64,000 nucleotides of DNA from Arthrobacter sp. PGP41 (GTDB lineage Bacteria; Actinomycetota; Actinomycetes; Actinomycetales; Micrococcaceae). Shown in pieces: positions 1 through 9,029 of the stretch. Within the stretch, counting starts at the first letter, position 1. Each line of letters opens with the position of its first letter. The notes beneath the pieces are model-generated. The model made no database searches. It was given only the letters and a program-made list of their open reading frames with translations, and was not told the DNA's origin. The translations under genes and the position numbers were made by a program. Where the stretch lies: assembly GCF_002953935.1 (NCBI RefSeq), contig NZ_CP026514.1, forward strand, positions 1,922,001 through 1,986,000, written 5' to 3'.

Positions 1-507
1 ATCAGTGCTTCACAGGCTGGCCGGTTCTATTTTCGCATCGGATACCGGAAGACGGCACTGATCGGTGTCATGGTCGCTGTCATCGGTACATCGGTCCTAA
101 CACTCACGGCCACTTCCCCCAACGTTCCGGTTGTGGCGGCGTGTTGTTTCGTCGTCGGACTGGGACTGGGGCTGGTAGCCACCCCGATCCTCATTGCCGC
201 CCAGTCAAGTGTCGAATGGAATGAGCGCGGCGTAGTCACGGGTACTAATCTCTTCTCCCGTTCGATTGGAAGCTCCATCGGCGTCGCCGTTTTCGGGGCA
301 GTAGCTAACTCGATATATGCCGGCGTCCCCGGCGGTGATTCTGACCCCCAGACAATTGTGTCTGCGACTACTGCAGTCTTCGTGGCCGTGCTGGTCAGTG
401 CCATACTCACCGTTGTCGCCGTTATCGCTATGCCCGCGGTCGGCGGCACCAAGAGCACCGGCCTCGAGGCACCTACCGAGGCCGGTGCGGCCTCCGCACA
501 TGGTTAG
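1..507 (+). CDS. MFS drug exporter, DHA2 type, C-terminal part
   Basis: The reading frame is open from the first base of the window, so the gene starts upstream and only the last 168 codons are visible. They hold three to four hydrophobic membrane segments. One contains the glycine-rich stretch GLGLGLVATP, followed by a loop with ERGVVTGTNLFSRSIGSSIG, which is typical of the last helices of 14-helix DHA2 (EmrB/QacA) proton-driven exporters. A short polar tail ends the protein. The transported compound cannot be deduced. The next gene lies on the other strand and converges with it. Confidence 0.8.
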   Translation: MSASQAGRFYFRIGYRKTALIGVMVAVIGTSVLTLTATSPNVPVVAACCFVVGLGLGLVATPILIAAQSSVEWNERGVVTGTNLFSRSIGSSIGVAVFGAVANSIYAGVPGGDSDPQTIVSATTAVFVAVLVSAILTVVAVIAMPAVGGTKSTGLEAPTEAGAASAHG

Positions 508-596
508 AATCCTTGGCGCTATAGATCTGTGAACTTGCCGAATTGGATCGCCGCCGATGTTCCGGCCTTCTACTCAACTCCTACAACAATCCTGCG

Positions 597-1631
597 TTAT
601 GGCAGTTCGAAGGGCAGTGTTTTGTAGGCGGTGTCTTTGTTCATGTTCCAGCCGGCGACGATGCCGGAGCCGATCATTTGGTCGCTGAGGCGGGCGAGGC
701 GGTAGGCGGGGTCGGTGTCGAGTGCGAGTTGGAGGAATTGGTGGGCTTTGCTGCCTCTACCTTCCCACCAGTTGATGTAGCCAATGGTCGTGAGGACCGG
801 CGCTGCGTGTTCTGCACTGGTTCGGGTGTAGGCGTGCAAGAGCAGTTGTTGTGCCCATTCGATGCGTGACCACTTCGGGGCCTGGTCGGTTTGGGCGAAC
901 AAGATCCGCTGCATTGGCTCGTCCACTCCTGGAATGTCTGCGATTAGCCGGTCGCGGATCGCCGGGAACTGCAGGTTCGCGACCAGGGCGTGGCAGTCGT
1001 CGTCGCTCGGGAAGGTCTTGGAGTCGAGCATGTCTGCCCAGAGTTGCCGGCCCTGTTGGAGCGCGGTGTCGGTGGGTTGGGATGCGATAGTGTCCATGTG
1101 GTGTTCGACGGCGATCGCTTTGGCTGCTGCCTGGCTGGTGGTTGGCAGGGTGACGCGGTCGGTAGGTTCGACGAAGCTGCCGCGATAGATGAATTCGGCG
1201 TTGATCGCGCTGGTCTGGGTGGAGTTGACGGGCAGGGCGAGGCTGGTGCCGGGTTCGCCGTCGTAGGGGGAAAAGGTTTCGTCGCCGACGAAGAGTCCGT
1301 CCCGGATGGTGATGCCCTGTTCGGCGAGGACCCCGGTGAGAGCGGCGATGGTGCCGGCGTGGGGTTTGGCCTGTCCGTGCTGGGCGGTTTCGCTGGTGTA
1401 GACGGCAAAGAGGATGGACGTGGCGGTGGTGTCGCTGGTCAGGTAATGAGCGACGGTGCGTGCGTAAGGGATTTCCTGACCAGTCTCTCGGGGGAGGTCG
1501 ATGCGCAGTGTCGCACCGATGCTGTTCTCGTTCAAGGTGATGCAGACCAAGCTTTCCTGTGGCCAGAAGCCCAAGGTGTGCCCGATGAAACTGAGCACAT
1601 CTGATGGTGTTGTGATCGTTAGCTTTTCCAT
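597..1631 (-). CDS. DUF4192 family protein, copy 1
   Basis: This 344-residue protein starts MEKLTITTP at 1631, behind a GGG/AAAGGG ribosome binding site. The frame stays open further upstream, but the second copy at 50243-51277 supports the start by having the same length and N-terminus. GFWPQESLVC (residues 21-30) and the C-terminal helical part with WWEGRGSKAHQFL are characteristic of the actinobacterial DUF4192 family, whose function is unknown to me. No signal peptide or membrane segment is seen, so it should be cytosolic. The two copies differ at about 24 residues and share upstream DNA, so they are a recent duplication in direct orientation. Confidence 0.85.
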   Translation of the reverse strand: MEKLTITTPSDVLSFIGHTLGFWPQESLVCITLNENSIGATLRIDLPRETGQEIPYARTVAHYLTSDTTATSILFAVYTSETAQHGQAKPHAGTIAALTGVLAEQGITIRDGLFVGDETFSPYDGEPGTSLALPVNSTQTSAINAEFIYRGSFVEPTDRVTLPTTSQAAAKAIAVEHHMDTIASQPTDTALQQGRQLWADMLDSKTFPSDDDCHALVANLQFPAIRDRLIADIPGVDEPMQRILFAQTDQAPKWSRIEWAQQLLLHAYTRTSAEHAAPVLTTIGYINWWEGRGSKAHQFLQLALDTDPAYRLARLSDQMIGSGIVAGWNMNKDTAYKTLPFELP

Positions 1632-1760
1632 GATCCCTTTGTTTCCCTTCACCCTTGTGTTGCTGTGCTTTTGCGGTTGTTGGTTGTGGGCGTCGTTCTG
1701 GTAGGGGACCACCCGCTGGGCTGAGGGGCCGAAGTGCAACTTGGGGGACCGGCGCCGGGG

Positions 1761-1814
1761 CCGAAAACTTCAGCTGGAGCCAACGCTCCACCGGTTCGAT
1801 GACGAAGTTTTCGG
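1761..1814. repeat. Inverted repeat upstream of DUF4192 copy 1
   Basis: CCGAAAACTTC at 1761-1771 is mirrored by GAAGTTTTCGG at 1804-1814, with 32 bases between. The second DUF4192 gene has the same arms at 51409-51461 although the DNA between them differs. It could be a two-part operator or a transcript hairpin of the DUF4192 gene. Confidence 0.5.
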
Positions 1815-2161
1815 TTCGGGGTCGGCGCGGTAGCGCCCTGGTTGCGCGGAGGACCCGCCCAGCGATCATTGGACATATCAGAATGACAAGCAGCGATTGA
1901 ACTTCTGCCTGTCTATCGATACCGAGTAACCAAGCGGCATGACCTACCAAGATATGGACGGTTCAGAACCCTCGCCGTGACTGTGGCTGGGCATGCGGAG
2001 CCTCCACAAAGGTGGGTCGTTATCGGATTCTTGTAGCGCTGAGGTCTGTTGAGGTGTGAGGCGAATCTCTCATGACAAAGAAGAACCGCATCCCGTCGTT
2101 GCGGGTTGAGGGTTGCGGGCTGCGGTCTTCGGCTGAACGCTTCGGCGGGCGCGAAATGGGG

Positions 2162-2178
2162 TGTGGACATTGTCCACA
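2162..2178. promoter_or_regulatory. Perfect palindrome TGTGGACA-T-TGTCCACA
   Basis: This is an 8+1+8 perfect inverted repeat. A related imperfect copy, CGTGTACA-G-TGTCCACA, lies at 2646-2662. The form suits an operator for a dimeric regulator, but no gene follows either copy closely. They may be left over from a lost gene. Confidence 0.35.
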
Positions 2179-3078
2179 GTCTTGGCCTCGGATCGGGTGA
2201 TACTGTCCTCGGACTGCTTCGAATTCCGCATGTTTTCGCGGGCTCCCAGTGTTTGCAAGGGCTGGAATGTAGTTCGAGTCCCACCTCGGGCACGACAGAT
2301 TCCCTCGTCAGGGGCGATTTTGCTTTGGCGTGTTGACAAAGCTTGTGGTCGCAGGCCCTGACGGGTTGGTTCGCGGGCTGTGGCCTAGCCTCCGCGGTGG
2401 CTTATTCAGGTGTGTGGCGTGGCGGGTTCAAGTCCCTGGCTGGTGGGCCTTCCGTCTGCTGTGGCTGGGTTTATGCGGTCCTCATTCCGGTTCTGTCGGG
2501 TTGGTCGGGAGTGGCCAACACCAGTTCATGGTCCGGGGGAGCGGGGACCACCTGACCCGGCCGATTCTGGCGCAAAGCTTTCTTGGAAGGCTGCTCGCTG
2601 GCGTCACGCGAGCTCGGGGTGCTCCATTTGTCCTGCCAAAGGGGGCGTGTACAGTGTCCACACTTAGGTCTGCTTTATTGGCAGGTGTGGAGGGAATCCC
2701 GGATCACGGGCGGGTTGTAGCGGCTTTGAGGGCGCAGGGGAGCGGTCCGGACAACGAAGTTCAGAATGACAACTAGCAACAGGCTTTGGCTTCTGGTCGT
2801 CGCAAAATCGTGGGTGAGCGCGGCCACCATTGCTATCGAGAGGGTACCTGACCCCTGACTGTGAATTTGGCTGGGCGGAAGTTGCTCGTAGTGCAGCGCC
2901 CGGTAACCAGACCCACTTCACCATGCAGCTGCGCTGCCCATAGGCCCCGCCAGAGGTGTGGGGCTGTCGATTGAGGGTTGGGCGGGGTCGATCATCGGCG
3001 AGTAATGGTCCGCCGTTCTAACTTTGTCCTGCGGGAGGGTCAAACGCTGCCGGTATGTTTGCAGTCGAGAGCAAGCGA

Positions 3079-3498
3079 CTACCCGCGTTTTTCTAAGCGA
3101 AGCAACGTCAGATCGCGGGCAACAGCGTTCTGGGCCTGGGTGCGATTTGCGTAACCATCGCCCATGGACTTCCTTCGATACTTCGCGGCGAGGGGTACCT
3201 CGTCACCGTTCCAACTAGAAGACAGCGGGTCGTAAAAGACAACGTCCATGCTCTGCCGGCCGGCGGTCAAGCCGGGAGGTAGAAGTACCAGATCAAGGTG
3301 GGTGCCAGCAGCGACAGGCTGTGGGATGACATTTGGATACAGCACCCCAAGGACAACCACTACACTTTCAGACTGACAGGCCTGCGCCGGTCCAACCGTG
3401 ACGAAGCAGCCTTCCGGCTCTCCCCACTCTCTGAATGGAAGCTCGTCGCCCTTCTTTGAGCTGCGGGGCATGGACTTCCTCGGCTCAAGCTGCTTCAT
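3079..3498 (-). CDS. Doubtful hypothetical protein
   Basis: An open frame starts MKQLEPRKSMPRSSKKGDE and gives about 139 residues. The middle part is hydrophobic and beta-like (VVVVLGVLYPNVIPQPV, LDLVLLPPGL) and the end is basic. No clear ribosome binding site precedes it and I recognise no family. It is listed because it is the most protein-like frame in this gene-poor stretch. Chance remains a good explanation. Confidence 0.25.
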   Translation of the reverse strand: MKQLEPRKSMPRSSKKGDELPFREWGEPEGCFVTVGPAQACQSESVVVVLGVLYPNVIPQPVAAGTHLDLVLLPPGLTAGRQSMDVVFYDPLSSSWNGDEVPLAAKYRRKSMGDGYANRTQAQNAVARDLTLLRLEKRG

Positions 3499-4284
3499 CG
3501 TAGTGGTGACCCACAATGGTTCCGTTTCGTCAAAATTGGGTGTGCCCTAATAGGAGGAACACCCGACCAGGCGTGCAAGTATCCGACCTTGATCGTTCTA
3601 TCCGACGTACCGTGATCGTATGCGTCTGATACTGTCACGCCGCCTTGGGTGAGGTTCAGTGATGAGTGACTTCAATGTTTGACATCGGCCGACTCAAAAG
3701 CCCATGCTGCCCGGTGCAGTGCAGTAGCAATGCGCGCTCTCTGATTTCTTGCCCACGGAACTTGGGACTCGTCTTGATCCGAGATAATCGGCGCATCCGG
3801 AAGAGCGCTCCGAGCGCCGTCAGCGTCTCGACCCGCGAGAAGAAAAGCGAGCGAGTAATGGCTATCCAACAACTATTCCCTCCTTGATTCCGTTTGCGTA
3901 GCGTCGAGTGGTTCGCCCCGCGCTGGAGTAAGCACCAGCAGCATCAACTAAGTATGTTTGCCGCTGATCAAGTCGCTTTGTGCCAAATGGGGACACGGAA
4001 TGCGTGAATGTGCGGCGCTCGGGTTACCGCTGTCTTCTGGCAGCACACGCCTCGGTATGTAGGTGGAAACCTATGCGCCAATTAGTTCTCTGACTGCGAT
4101 GCGGCCTGTTCCATTAGGTCACCCACCCACGGTAGGCATCCTCGAAGGAACACCATTCCCTCGGGCGGTCCCTGAATTGATACTGCTGAGCAGAAGATAT
4201 CGATAATGGTACGGCCGGCCCCCATAGGGGCGTTCGTGATGTGCAGGTCGCCGTAGGTAGGCGGCAGGTATGGGTATCGGCAGC

Positions 4285-4301
4285 TGTCTCAAAGTGACAC
4301 G
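4285..4301. promoter_or_regulatory. 17-bp dyad, orphan copy
   Basis: TGTCTCA-AAG-TGACACG fits the TGTYYCA-N3-TGRNACR motif found in front of several operons in the window. No convincing gene follows directly; the nearest is the short protein at 4846. Confidence 0.4.
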
Positions 4302-4687
4302 TTTTGTTCCTTGCCCCCGGTCCCATGCTGGAGGAGACCCTTTAGTTCTCAAAGCATGGTGAGTTGATCAGAATGATGAACCGGAAGCTTGCACACGGTC
4401 GGCACCTCGAGTGGGGGCTACGTGTGAATGAGCAATGCAACCCTCAGGTGGCCTTCGAGGGCGAGTCGGGACAGTGTAAGCAGCGCTCGGAGTCGATGGA
4501 GCCCAATGGGCATTGGCTACCTGCTTCCAACGACTCACTGGTTTCAGTTGTCCGTCATACCATCGATGGCATTTGGCCTGACACCATGGCCACGATGGCC
4601 TGACACGGTGCAGCGAGGACGTGGAACAAAGTAATGCTGCGGGGGCATGGCTACTTCACCCGCTATTGAGCTTGACACTCAGATTTT

Positions 4688-4840
4688 ATGAGCAGGCTGC
4701 GTAGGGATGACGGCGCGTACCGCCACAAGTTCTTGCCGTCTGGGCAAGTCCGACTAGCCGTTTTCGCGATTCAGGCTATTGACGACGTTGATCCTGCCAA
4801 GCTTGCTGCACAAACAATTCCTATTTACAGATCAAGGTGA
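4688..4840 (+). CDS. Possible 50-residue leader ORF
   Basis: A short frame (MSRLRRDDGAYRHKFLPSG and so on, ending PIYRSR) stops at 4840, only five bases before the ATG at 4846 of the next short gene. The close spacing would suit translational coupling. No ribosome binding site is seen before its ATG and I recognise no family, so it is weakly supported. Confidence 0.25.
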   Translation: MSRLRRDDGAYRHKFLPSGQVRLAVFAIQAIDDVDPAKLAAQTIPIYRSR

Positions 4841-4845
4841 AAGTA

Positions 4846-5073
4846 ATGAAGGCTCGAGAAGCTTGCAGGAGACAGAGAAACCACGCTGTGCTTTCGGATT
4901 GGCGAGAACTGCAACAAGGTGAACGAGTAAACATCATGAGGAATGCGAGGATCGTCGCCCAAGGTCTAGTAGAAGAAATCTCGGAGAGTGGGGGAGTGCT
5001 GTGGATTGTGAATGACCAATCCGAAAACCAAGCATTTCTCAAATCGGACGGGGTTCTTGTCCACAGGCATTGA
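4846..5073 (+). CDS. Short protein of an unnamed beta-rich family, copy A
   Basis: This 75-residue protein starts at the ATG at 4846, behind AAGGTG six bases upstream; an in-frame GTG at 4837 is the alternative. After a basic head of about 18 residues comes a core with the pattern W, then QxG, then GxVE, then GxxLW, then DG near the end (DWRELQQGERVNI, QGLVEEISESGGVLWIV, KSDGVLV). The same spaced pattern occurs in the proteins at 5668-5871 and 58414-58710. The alternation of hydrophobic residues and glycine turns suggests a small beta barrel. The function is unknown. Confidence 0.6.
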   Translation: MKAREACRRQRNHAVLSDWRELQQGERVNIMRNARIVAQGLVEEISESGGVLWIVNDQSENQAFLKSDGVLVHRH

Positions 5074-5667
5074 CAGCGATCGGAATAATGCGCACCACCG
5101 CGCGACGGCTGGAGGACAGCGTTACTCGCCAGGGGGCTGAGATGTTCGAGGACGATGTCATGATGAACGTTGCAAGCGTCGATAGCCCGGCATCGTCGAA
5201 GACGCCGGTGCTGTTGCCATTGTGGATAGCTCGCTAAGATGCTCTGCCGCAACACAGTTCGCGGTGTCGCGTCTGTGACTTTGAGGATCTCAGCCCAGGC
5301 ATCCAGAACCTCGCAGCGCAGCGAGCCCATTGGAAAGTTCGAGCTCGGGTCGAGGGCCGGGACTCGGGCTCCCGACGCTAGACGCCTTTATTCCAGAGGT
5401 CCTGAGTAGGCTCCGGTGTGAGCGTTCTCCCAAGTTCCGTTGAGCTCCATGGGCCGCGCTGACTCTGCGGTGCGACAACGTGTCTCAAGCTGACACGGTC
5501 GCTTGGTGTATTCACAGACGATGCTCTAAGCAATCCGGACAATCATTGGATACCACGGAACATGACAGCGCAGATCCATCGGTACAAGACTCGCTCAGTG
5601 CACAAGTTATTCAGACACGGCGACATGATTCCATCAGGCAGTTTCATAAAAGAATGGTGCAAAATCT
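5074..5667. other. Gap with one orphan 17-bp dyad
   Basis: I see no supported gene here. The only clear structure is TGTCTCA-AGC-TGACACG at 5481-5497, about 170 bases ahead of the short gene at 5668. Confidence 0.5.
5481..5497. promoter_or_regulatory. 17-bp dyad upstream of short protein B
   Basis: TGTCTCA-AGC-TGACACG is nearly identical to the copies at 4285 and 9030. With its flanking bases it also reads as CGTGTC-N7-GACACG. Confidence 0.45.
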
Positions 5668-5871
5668 ATGACGAGAATTTTTAGGACGCGTTGGGACATC
5701 GTAGAGCAACGTGACATGGTGGAAGTAAGTTTCAACGGGAAGTTCGTGCAGATGGGAATTGTTGATGAATTTTCTCTCGACGGGGACTTCGTATGGCTCC
5801 TGGACCCCCTGGGCGAGCGGAGGCTCATTCATGCGCACGACGGTTACGACCTCGTGAAACTGGATCGGTAG
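5668..5871 (+). CDS. Short protein of an unnamed beta-rich family, copy B
   Basis: This 67-residue protein starts MTRIFRTRWDIVEQ. It keeps the family pattern: W near the N-terminus, V-x-V strand, GIVDE, DGDFVWLL, ERR, and HDGYDLVKL at the end. It aligns without large gaps to the proteins at 4846-5073 and 58414-58710, although identity is low. The ribosome binding site is weak (AGAATGG). The function is unknown; no signal peptide or membrane segment is visible. Confidence 0.55.
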   Translation: MTRIFRTRWDIVEQRDMVEVSFNGKFVQMGIVDEFSLDGDFVWLLDPLGERRLIHAHDGYDLVKLDR

Positions 5872-6054
5872 GGGTTCCACTGCCACCCGACGCCTCTGCA
5901 TACATGTTGGTCTCGCGGGCCTACTCTGACAGTTGTGGAGAAGAGAATCCCAGTACATTCACATCTTGCCTGCCCGCAGTTGGAGCCTACTCGCATACAC
6001 GGCAACAGCAGCCTCTCGGGAGCTCATAGGTTCCGCTCCAAGGGACAAGACCAG

Positions 6055-6744
6055 TCAATAGTCCGACCGCGCAGCTGATAGCGGTCGCGCTGGAGTATGG
6101 AGATCCAGCTTGAGAATGGCTCGCGAGAGCAGGACCGCCCGGTCGGTCAGGTTATCCAACTCTTCGTCGTCGCAGTCTGGTGATGCCCAGCGCGTCGCAC
6201 CTTCAAGCAACGTCATGACAACTTTGACTCGATCTTCCGCCTCGGGATACCCCATATCCGTGGCGGCGGCGACGTACATGTTTTGGTGCATCCGAACCCA
6301 GTCATCGACCTGGGTGCGGAGTTCGGCTGGAAGTATGTGTGCCGCTCTGTCCGTGGCAACCAGCAGATCCCACAGATTGCTCTCCGGGAGTCGCACCTGA
6401 CGGGTGAAATGGAGCCTGACCATGGCATCCCAGAAGTCCTCAGCTGATGCGGCCTGCCCAACCGCTTCCAGCAGTGCGACACCGAAGCGATGGAAGTGCC
6501 ACCTGAGCGACTCTGCGACGATCTCATCCCTGCCATTCGGAAAGTGTGAGTAAAGGCTCGGGGGTTTGATGTTGACGGCATTCGCGATGGTCCGCATCGA
6601 GACTGAGTTGAACCCGTTTGCTATGGCCAGCTCAAGGAAAGCTTCCAGAATATGCCGCCGCGAAGCCGACTGCCCAGCCCAGCCCCACTCCTCCAGGCGG
6701 TCTGAAAAAGCGTCCCGTGCAGCCACATACGATCTACCACTCAT
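6055..6744 (-). CDS. TetR/AcrR family repressor 1
   Basis: This 229-residue protein has an N-terminal TetR helix-turn-helix at about residues 28-75 (RRHILEAFLELAIANGFNSV, MRTIANAV, PPSLYSHFPNGRDEIV), followed by an all-helical ligand and dimer domain. It is transcribed away from the AcoR-like activator. The promoter facing that activator carries a CTAACG-AT-CATTAG dyad between -35 and -10 (6787-6800). The paralogue at 46057-46722 is very similar in the DNA-binding part and has the same kind of dyad in its own promoter, so the two probably read the same DNA sequence. I infer that it represses the rightward transcript and perhaps itself. The ligand is unknown. Confidence 0.9.
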   Translation of the reverse strand: MSGRSYVAARDAFSDRLEEWGWAGQSASRRHILEAFLELAIANGFNSVSMRTIANAVNIKPPSLYSHFPNGRDEIVAESLRWHFHRFGVALLEAVGQAASAEDFWDAMVRLHFTRQVRLPESNLWDLLVATDRAAHILPAELRTQVDDWVRMHQNMYVAAATDMGYPEAEDRVKVVMTLLEGATRWASPDCDDEELDNLTDRAVLLSRAILKLDLHTPARPLSAARSDY

Positions 6745-6782
6745 AGCTCGACCCTAACAAGCAATTAACGGGACAAAAACCC

Positions 6783-6811
6783 TTGGCTAACGATCATTAG
6801 TTAGGTATGCT
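6783..6811 (+). promoter_or_regulatory. Promoter with TetR-type operator in the spacer
   Basis: TTGGCT (6783-6788) and TATGCT (6806-6811) are 17 bases apart. CTAACG-AT-CATTAG (6787-6800) sits between them, so a bound repressor would block RNA polymerase. The same arrangement recurs at 45998-46026 and 46824-46853. The transcript would run toward the AcoR-like gene at 7136 through a leader of over 300 bases. Confidence 0.65.
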
Positions 6812-6879
6812 TGAAGTGGCGCGAAGAAGCACCCGCTTTGGCGTTTTCAAAGATGCTATTTTGAGCAGGAAGAGCGGAA

Positions 6880-7101
6880 ATGGTCACCGAAAAAACAAGC
6901 CGGGGGACAAGCCAGCACTGCAACCTCTTTGGAAGCGGCCTTTCGGGCATGATTGCCGCGCATATCAGCGCCCAGGCTCTGGAAACTAACGCACAACAGG
7001 ACGATGCTTGGCAGGCGCAGCAGGCCTTCCGTCCCCGGTCCCGCAGTTGGTTTTCAAGGCGTGCCGCCTCCCACCGCCGCGGGACTGCCGCTGCCTCCTA
7101 G
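6880..7101 (+). CDS. Possible small ORF in the leader of activator 1
   Basis: This 73-codon frame starts ATG at 6880 with a good AGGAAG ribosome binding site seven bases upstream. The first half is ordinary (MVTEKTSRGTSQHCNLFGSG) and the end is arginine and alanine rich, as expected of chance reading in GC-rich DNA. It may be a small gene, a truncated remnant or nothing. It ends 34 bases before the ATG of activator 1. Confidence 0.25.
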   Translation: MVTEKTSRGTSQHCNLFGSGLSGMIAAHISAQALETNAQQDDAWQAQQAFRPRSRSWFSRRAASHRRGTAAAS

Positions 7102-7135
7102 TCCGCCTCATTTTCTCCAGAAAGACAGTTCTTCC

Positions 7136-8932
7136 ATGGCCGCTGAAATGCTGTCCCCTTGGCCGCATAACTCATTGCGCGAAACAAATCGCCTTCGAGA
7201 ACTTTTCCTCATGCAGCCTCATACGGATCTCCGTGGAATCCGGCCGATCGTGGCGCGCTCTTGGTACCGCAGCAGGGCCGCTGGAGTCGACGCCGTAGCC
7301 GATCGAGGCTTCTTTGACGAAGGCCGGGTGGACGAATATACAATCCAAGCGGCCGGCCCACATTTGCAGAAGCTGGACGAAGTGGCTGCCGACTTGGGTG
7401 GGTATGTCAACCTGACGGCACCTAACGGCGTACTCGTCAAGGCCGATTTCCTTCGCGACGATGGATTCCCGGCCGGATATTCGCTTCTGGAAGAAAGTTG
7501 CGGCAGCAACGGTGAAGGCTTGGCGCTGGAGGAAGGCCGCGGCGTCTGGCTGGCCCCGGAGGAACATTTCCGCGAAGACATGCGAGGGAACTGGTGCTTT
7601 GCTTCGCTGGTTCGGGACCCGTTCCACAACCGCGTGCGAGCAGTCGTTGGCCTGACACTCCCCGCCAACCGCGTCTCTACCTTGGAACCCTCCTCTACGC
7701 TGCTGATGCTTGAGGGCGTAGCCTCGCGGATCGAGCGCGATATAGAAGTTCGGACGTCTTCCAGGGAGCGGGCGCTTCTGAATGAGTACTTGAAAATCTC
7801 GCGCCGAAGGGGCAACCGCGCGGTGATAGCACTTGATGGGAAGAACTCCCTCCAGAACACCACTGCAACGACTTCTCTGCAAGACAGCGACTTCTCGATC
7901 ATATCCGGCTACGCCACGGCGGTAATGTCTTCCGGTCGCGGACTGAACTGTGAGGTGATGCTCCAAGGGCCTGGACTATCCACTCTGGAAGTTTCCCCCG
8001 TAACCCTGTCCGCTGCGAATGTCGGCGCAATCGTTGTCGTGCGGCCCCATGCTCCAAACAATGAGCGGGCCGTCACTGCTGCAGTCATACCCCCGCAACG
8101 GGAGTCTTCACCGCAGGGAACCGCTGAGCGACTGATGAAGCACCTGGATGGGACCAGCACCGAGTTCAAGCGCACCCTTAACCTGGCCCGCAAGGCGGTG
8201 GACGAGGGCAGGTCCGTGATGATGATCGGTGAACTTGGCAGCGGGAAACACCGCTTGGCCAGTGCCATCGCATCGCTGCGCGGAGGGCACATGGCGATTG
8301 ATGCACGCAGTGGCGCTCTCAAGAACCTTCAATTCAGGGACGTGCTCCACAGGGTGGCTACAGAACTGCCTGCGACGCTCATTATTGAGCACGCCGATGA
8401 GCTTTCCCAGAATGAAGCCAGCGAGATCGCCCGCAATCTCAGGGGGAATTCGGCCACCAAATTGATCTTCACCATTGCACGGCCAACAGATGCCACCCTG
8501 CTGCTCTCCGAGTCTTTTGACGCCCTTGAGGTCCCAGTAGCGCCGCTGCGGAACAGACGGGAAGACATCCCGCAACTCGCCACTGCCATTGCGGAGGAAC
8601 TGGGGGAGCGCAGGCTTTCCCGTCGGCTAGTCTCAACGCTCACACAAGCCGACTGGCCGCGGAACATAGACCAGCTCCGGTCCGTCGTCTCCAACGCGGT
8701 GGAGCGGTCAGAAGGTGCCGAAGTGAGGGTCGACGACCTGTCGCAGGGCTTCCACCGCGTCTTGACCAAGGGGCGGCTTTCCCGGCTGGAAGACGCCGAA
8801 CTCAGCGAATTGCGCACCGCCCTGCAAGAGGCGAAAGGCAACCGCAGCCTCGCAGCGGAAACTCTGCAGATCGGCCGCTCCACCCTGTATAGGCGCATGG
8901 ACTACTTCCGCAGTCGGGGCATCGACCTCTGA
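7136..8932 (+). CDS. AcoR-like transcription activator 1 with degenerate AAA+ domain
   Basis: This 598-residue protein has an N-terminal sensor part (RPIVARSWYRS near residue 40, then a GAF-like region to about 210), a reduced AAA+ domain and a C-terminal Fis-type helix-turn-helix (ALQEAKGNRSLAAETL, IGRSTLYRRM, about 555-590). The P-loop GELGSGKH (about 365) is kept. The GAFTGA loop that contacts sigma-54 is absent from the short AAA+ region, which fits an activator working with an ordinary sigma factor. The start at 7136 matches the N-terminus of the paralogue at 27710-29542. A strong hairpin follows. It probably activates the catabolic operons that carry the 17-bp dyad. Confidence 0.85.
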   Translation: MAAEMLSPWPHNSLRETNRLRELFLMQPHTDLRGIRPIVARSWYRSRAAGVDAVADRGFFDEGRVDEYTIQAAGPHLQKLDEVAADLGGYVNLTAPNGVLVKADFLRDDGFPAGYSLLEESCGSNGEGLALEEGRGVWLAPEEHFREDMRGNWCFASLVRDPFHNRVRAVVGLTLPANRVSTLEPSSTLLMLEGVASRIERDIEVRTSSRERALLNEYLKISRRRGNRAVIALDGKNSLQNTTATTSLQDSDFSIISGYATAVMSSGRGLNCEVMLQGPGLSTLEVSPVTLSAANVGAIVVVRPHAPNNERAVTAAVIPPQRESSPQGTAERLMKHLDGTSTEFKRTLNLARKAVDEGRSVMMIGELGSGKHRLASAIASLRGGHMAIDARSGALKNLQFRDVLHRVATELPATLIIEHADELSQNEASEIARNLRGNSATKLIFTIARPTDATLLLSESFDALEVPVAPLRNRREDIPQLATAIAEELGERRLSRRLVSTLTQADWPRNIDQLRSVVSNAVERSEGAEVRVDDLSQGFHRVLTKGRLSRLEDAELSELRTALQEAKGNRSLAAETLQIGRSTLYRRMDYFRSRGIDL

Positions 8933-8952
8933 TTCCACCAGGCAGAAATAAC

Positions 8953-8981
8953 GGACCCGGCCATCCTTGATGGCCGGGTCC
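8953..8981 (+). terminator. Hairpin terminator after activator 1
   Basis: GGACCCGGCCATC pairs perfectly with GATGGCCGGGTCC across a three-base loop. No clear T-run follows. Confidence 0.65.
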
Positions 8982-9005
8982 TGCGTGCTGCCTACAACTC
9001 TGACT

Positions 9006-9025
9006 CGCGGGACAGGTGTCCCGCG
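9006..9025. promoter_or_regulatory. Perfect 20-bp palindrome before the hydroxyacid dehydrogenase operon
   Basis: CGCGGGACA-GG-TGTCCCGCG is a perfect 9+2+9 inverted repeat. The 17-bp dyad copy at 9030-9046 follows after four bases. Both lie about 110-150 bases ahead of the gene at 9155, the right place for an operator or activator site. Confidence 0.6.
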
Positions 9026-9029
9026 CTTG

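Larger units (their letters stand above)
1815..4687. other. Gene-poor stretch, probably decayed DNA
   Basis: No frame here combines codon bias, a ribosome binding site and a recognisable protein. Homology to the second DUF4192 copy continues to about 1893. Beyond that the stretch holds two tRNA T-arm-like pieces (around 2267-2293 and 2424-2440), a palindrome at 2162-2178 with a weaker relative at 2646-2662, one doubtful minus-strand frame (3079-3498) and one orphan copy of the 17-bp dyad (4285-4301). It looks like an old insertion zone. Confidence 0.5.

Noticed and set aside
757..1950. A 397-codon frame overlapping DUF4192 copy 1 on the same strand
   Set aside because: Its translation is rich in arginine, proline and histidine, typical of a wrong frame, and the DUF4192 frame is conserved in the second copy.
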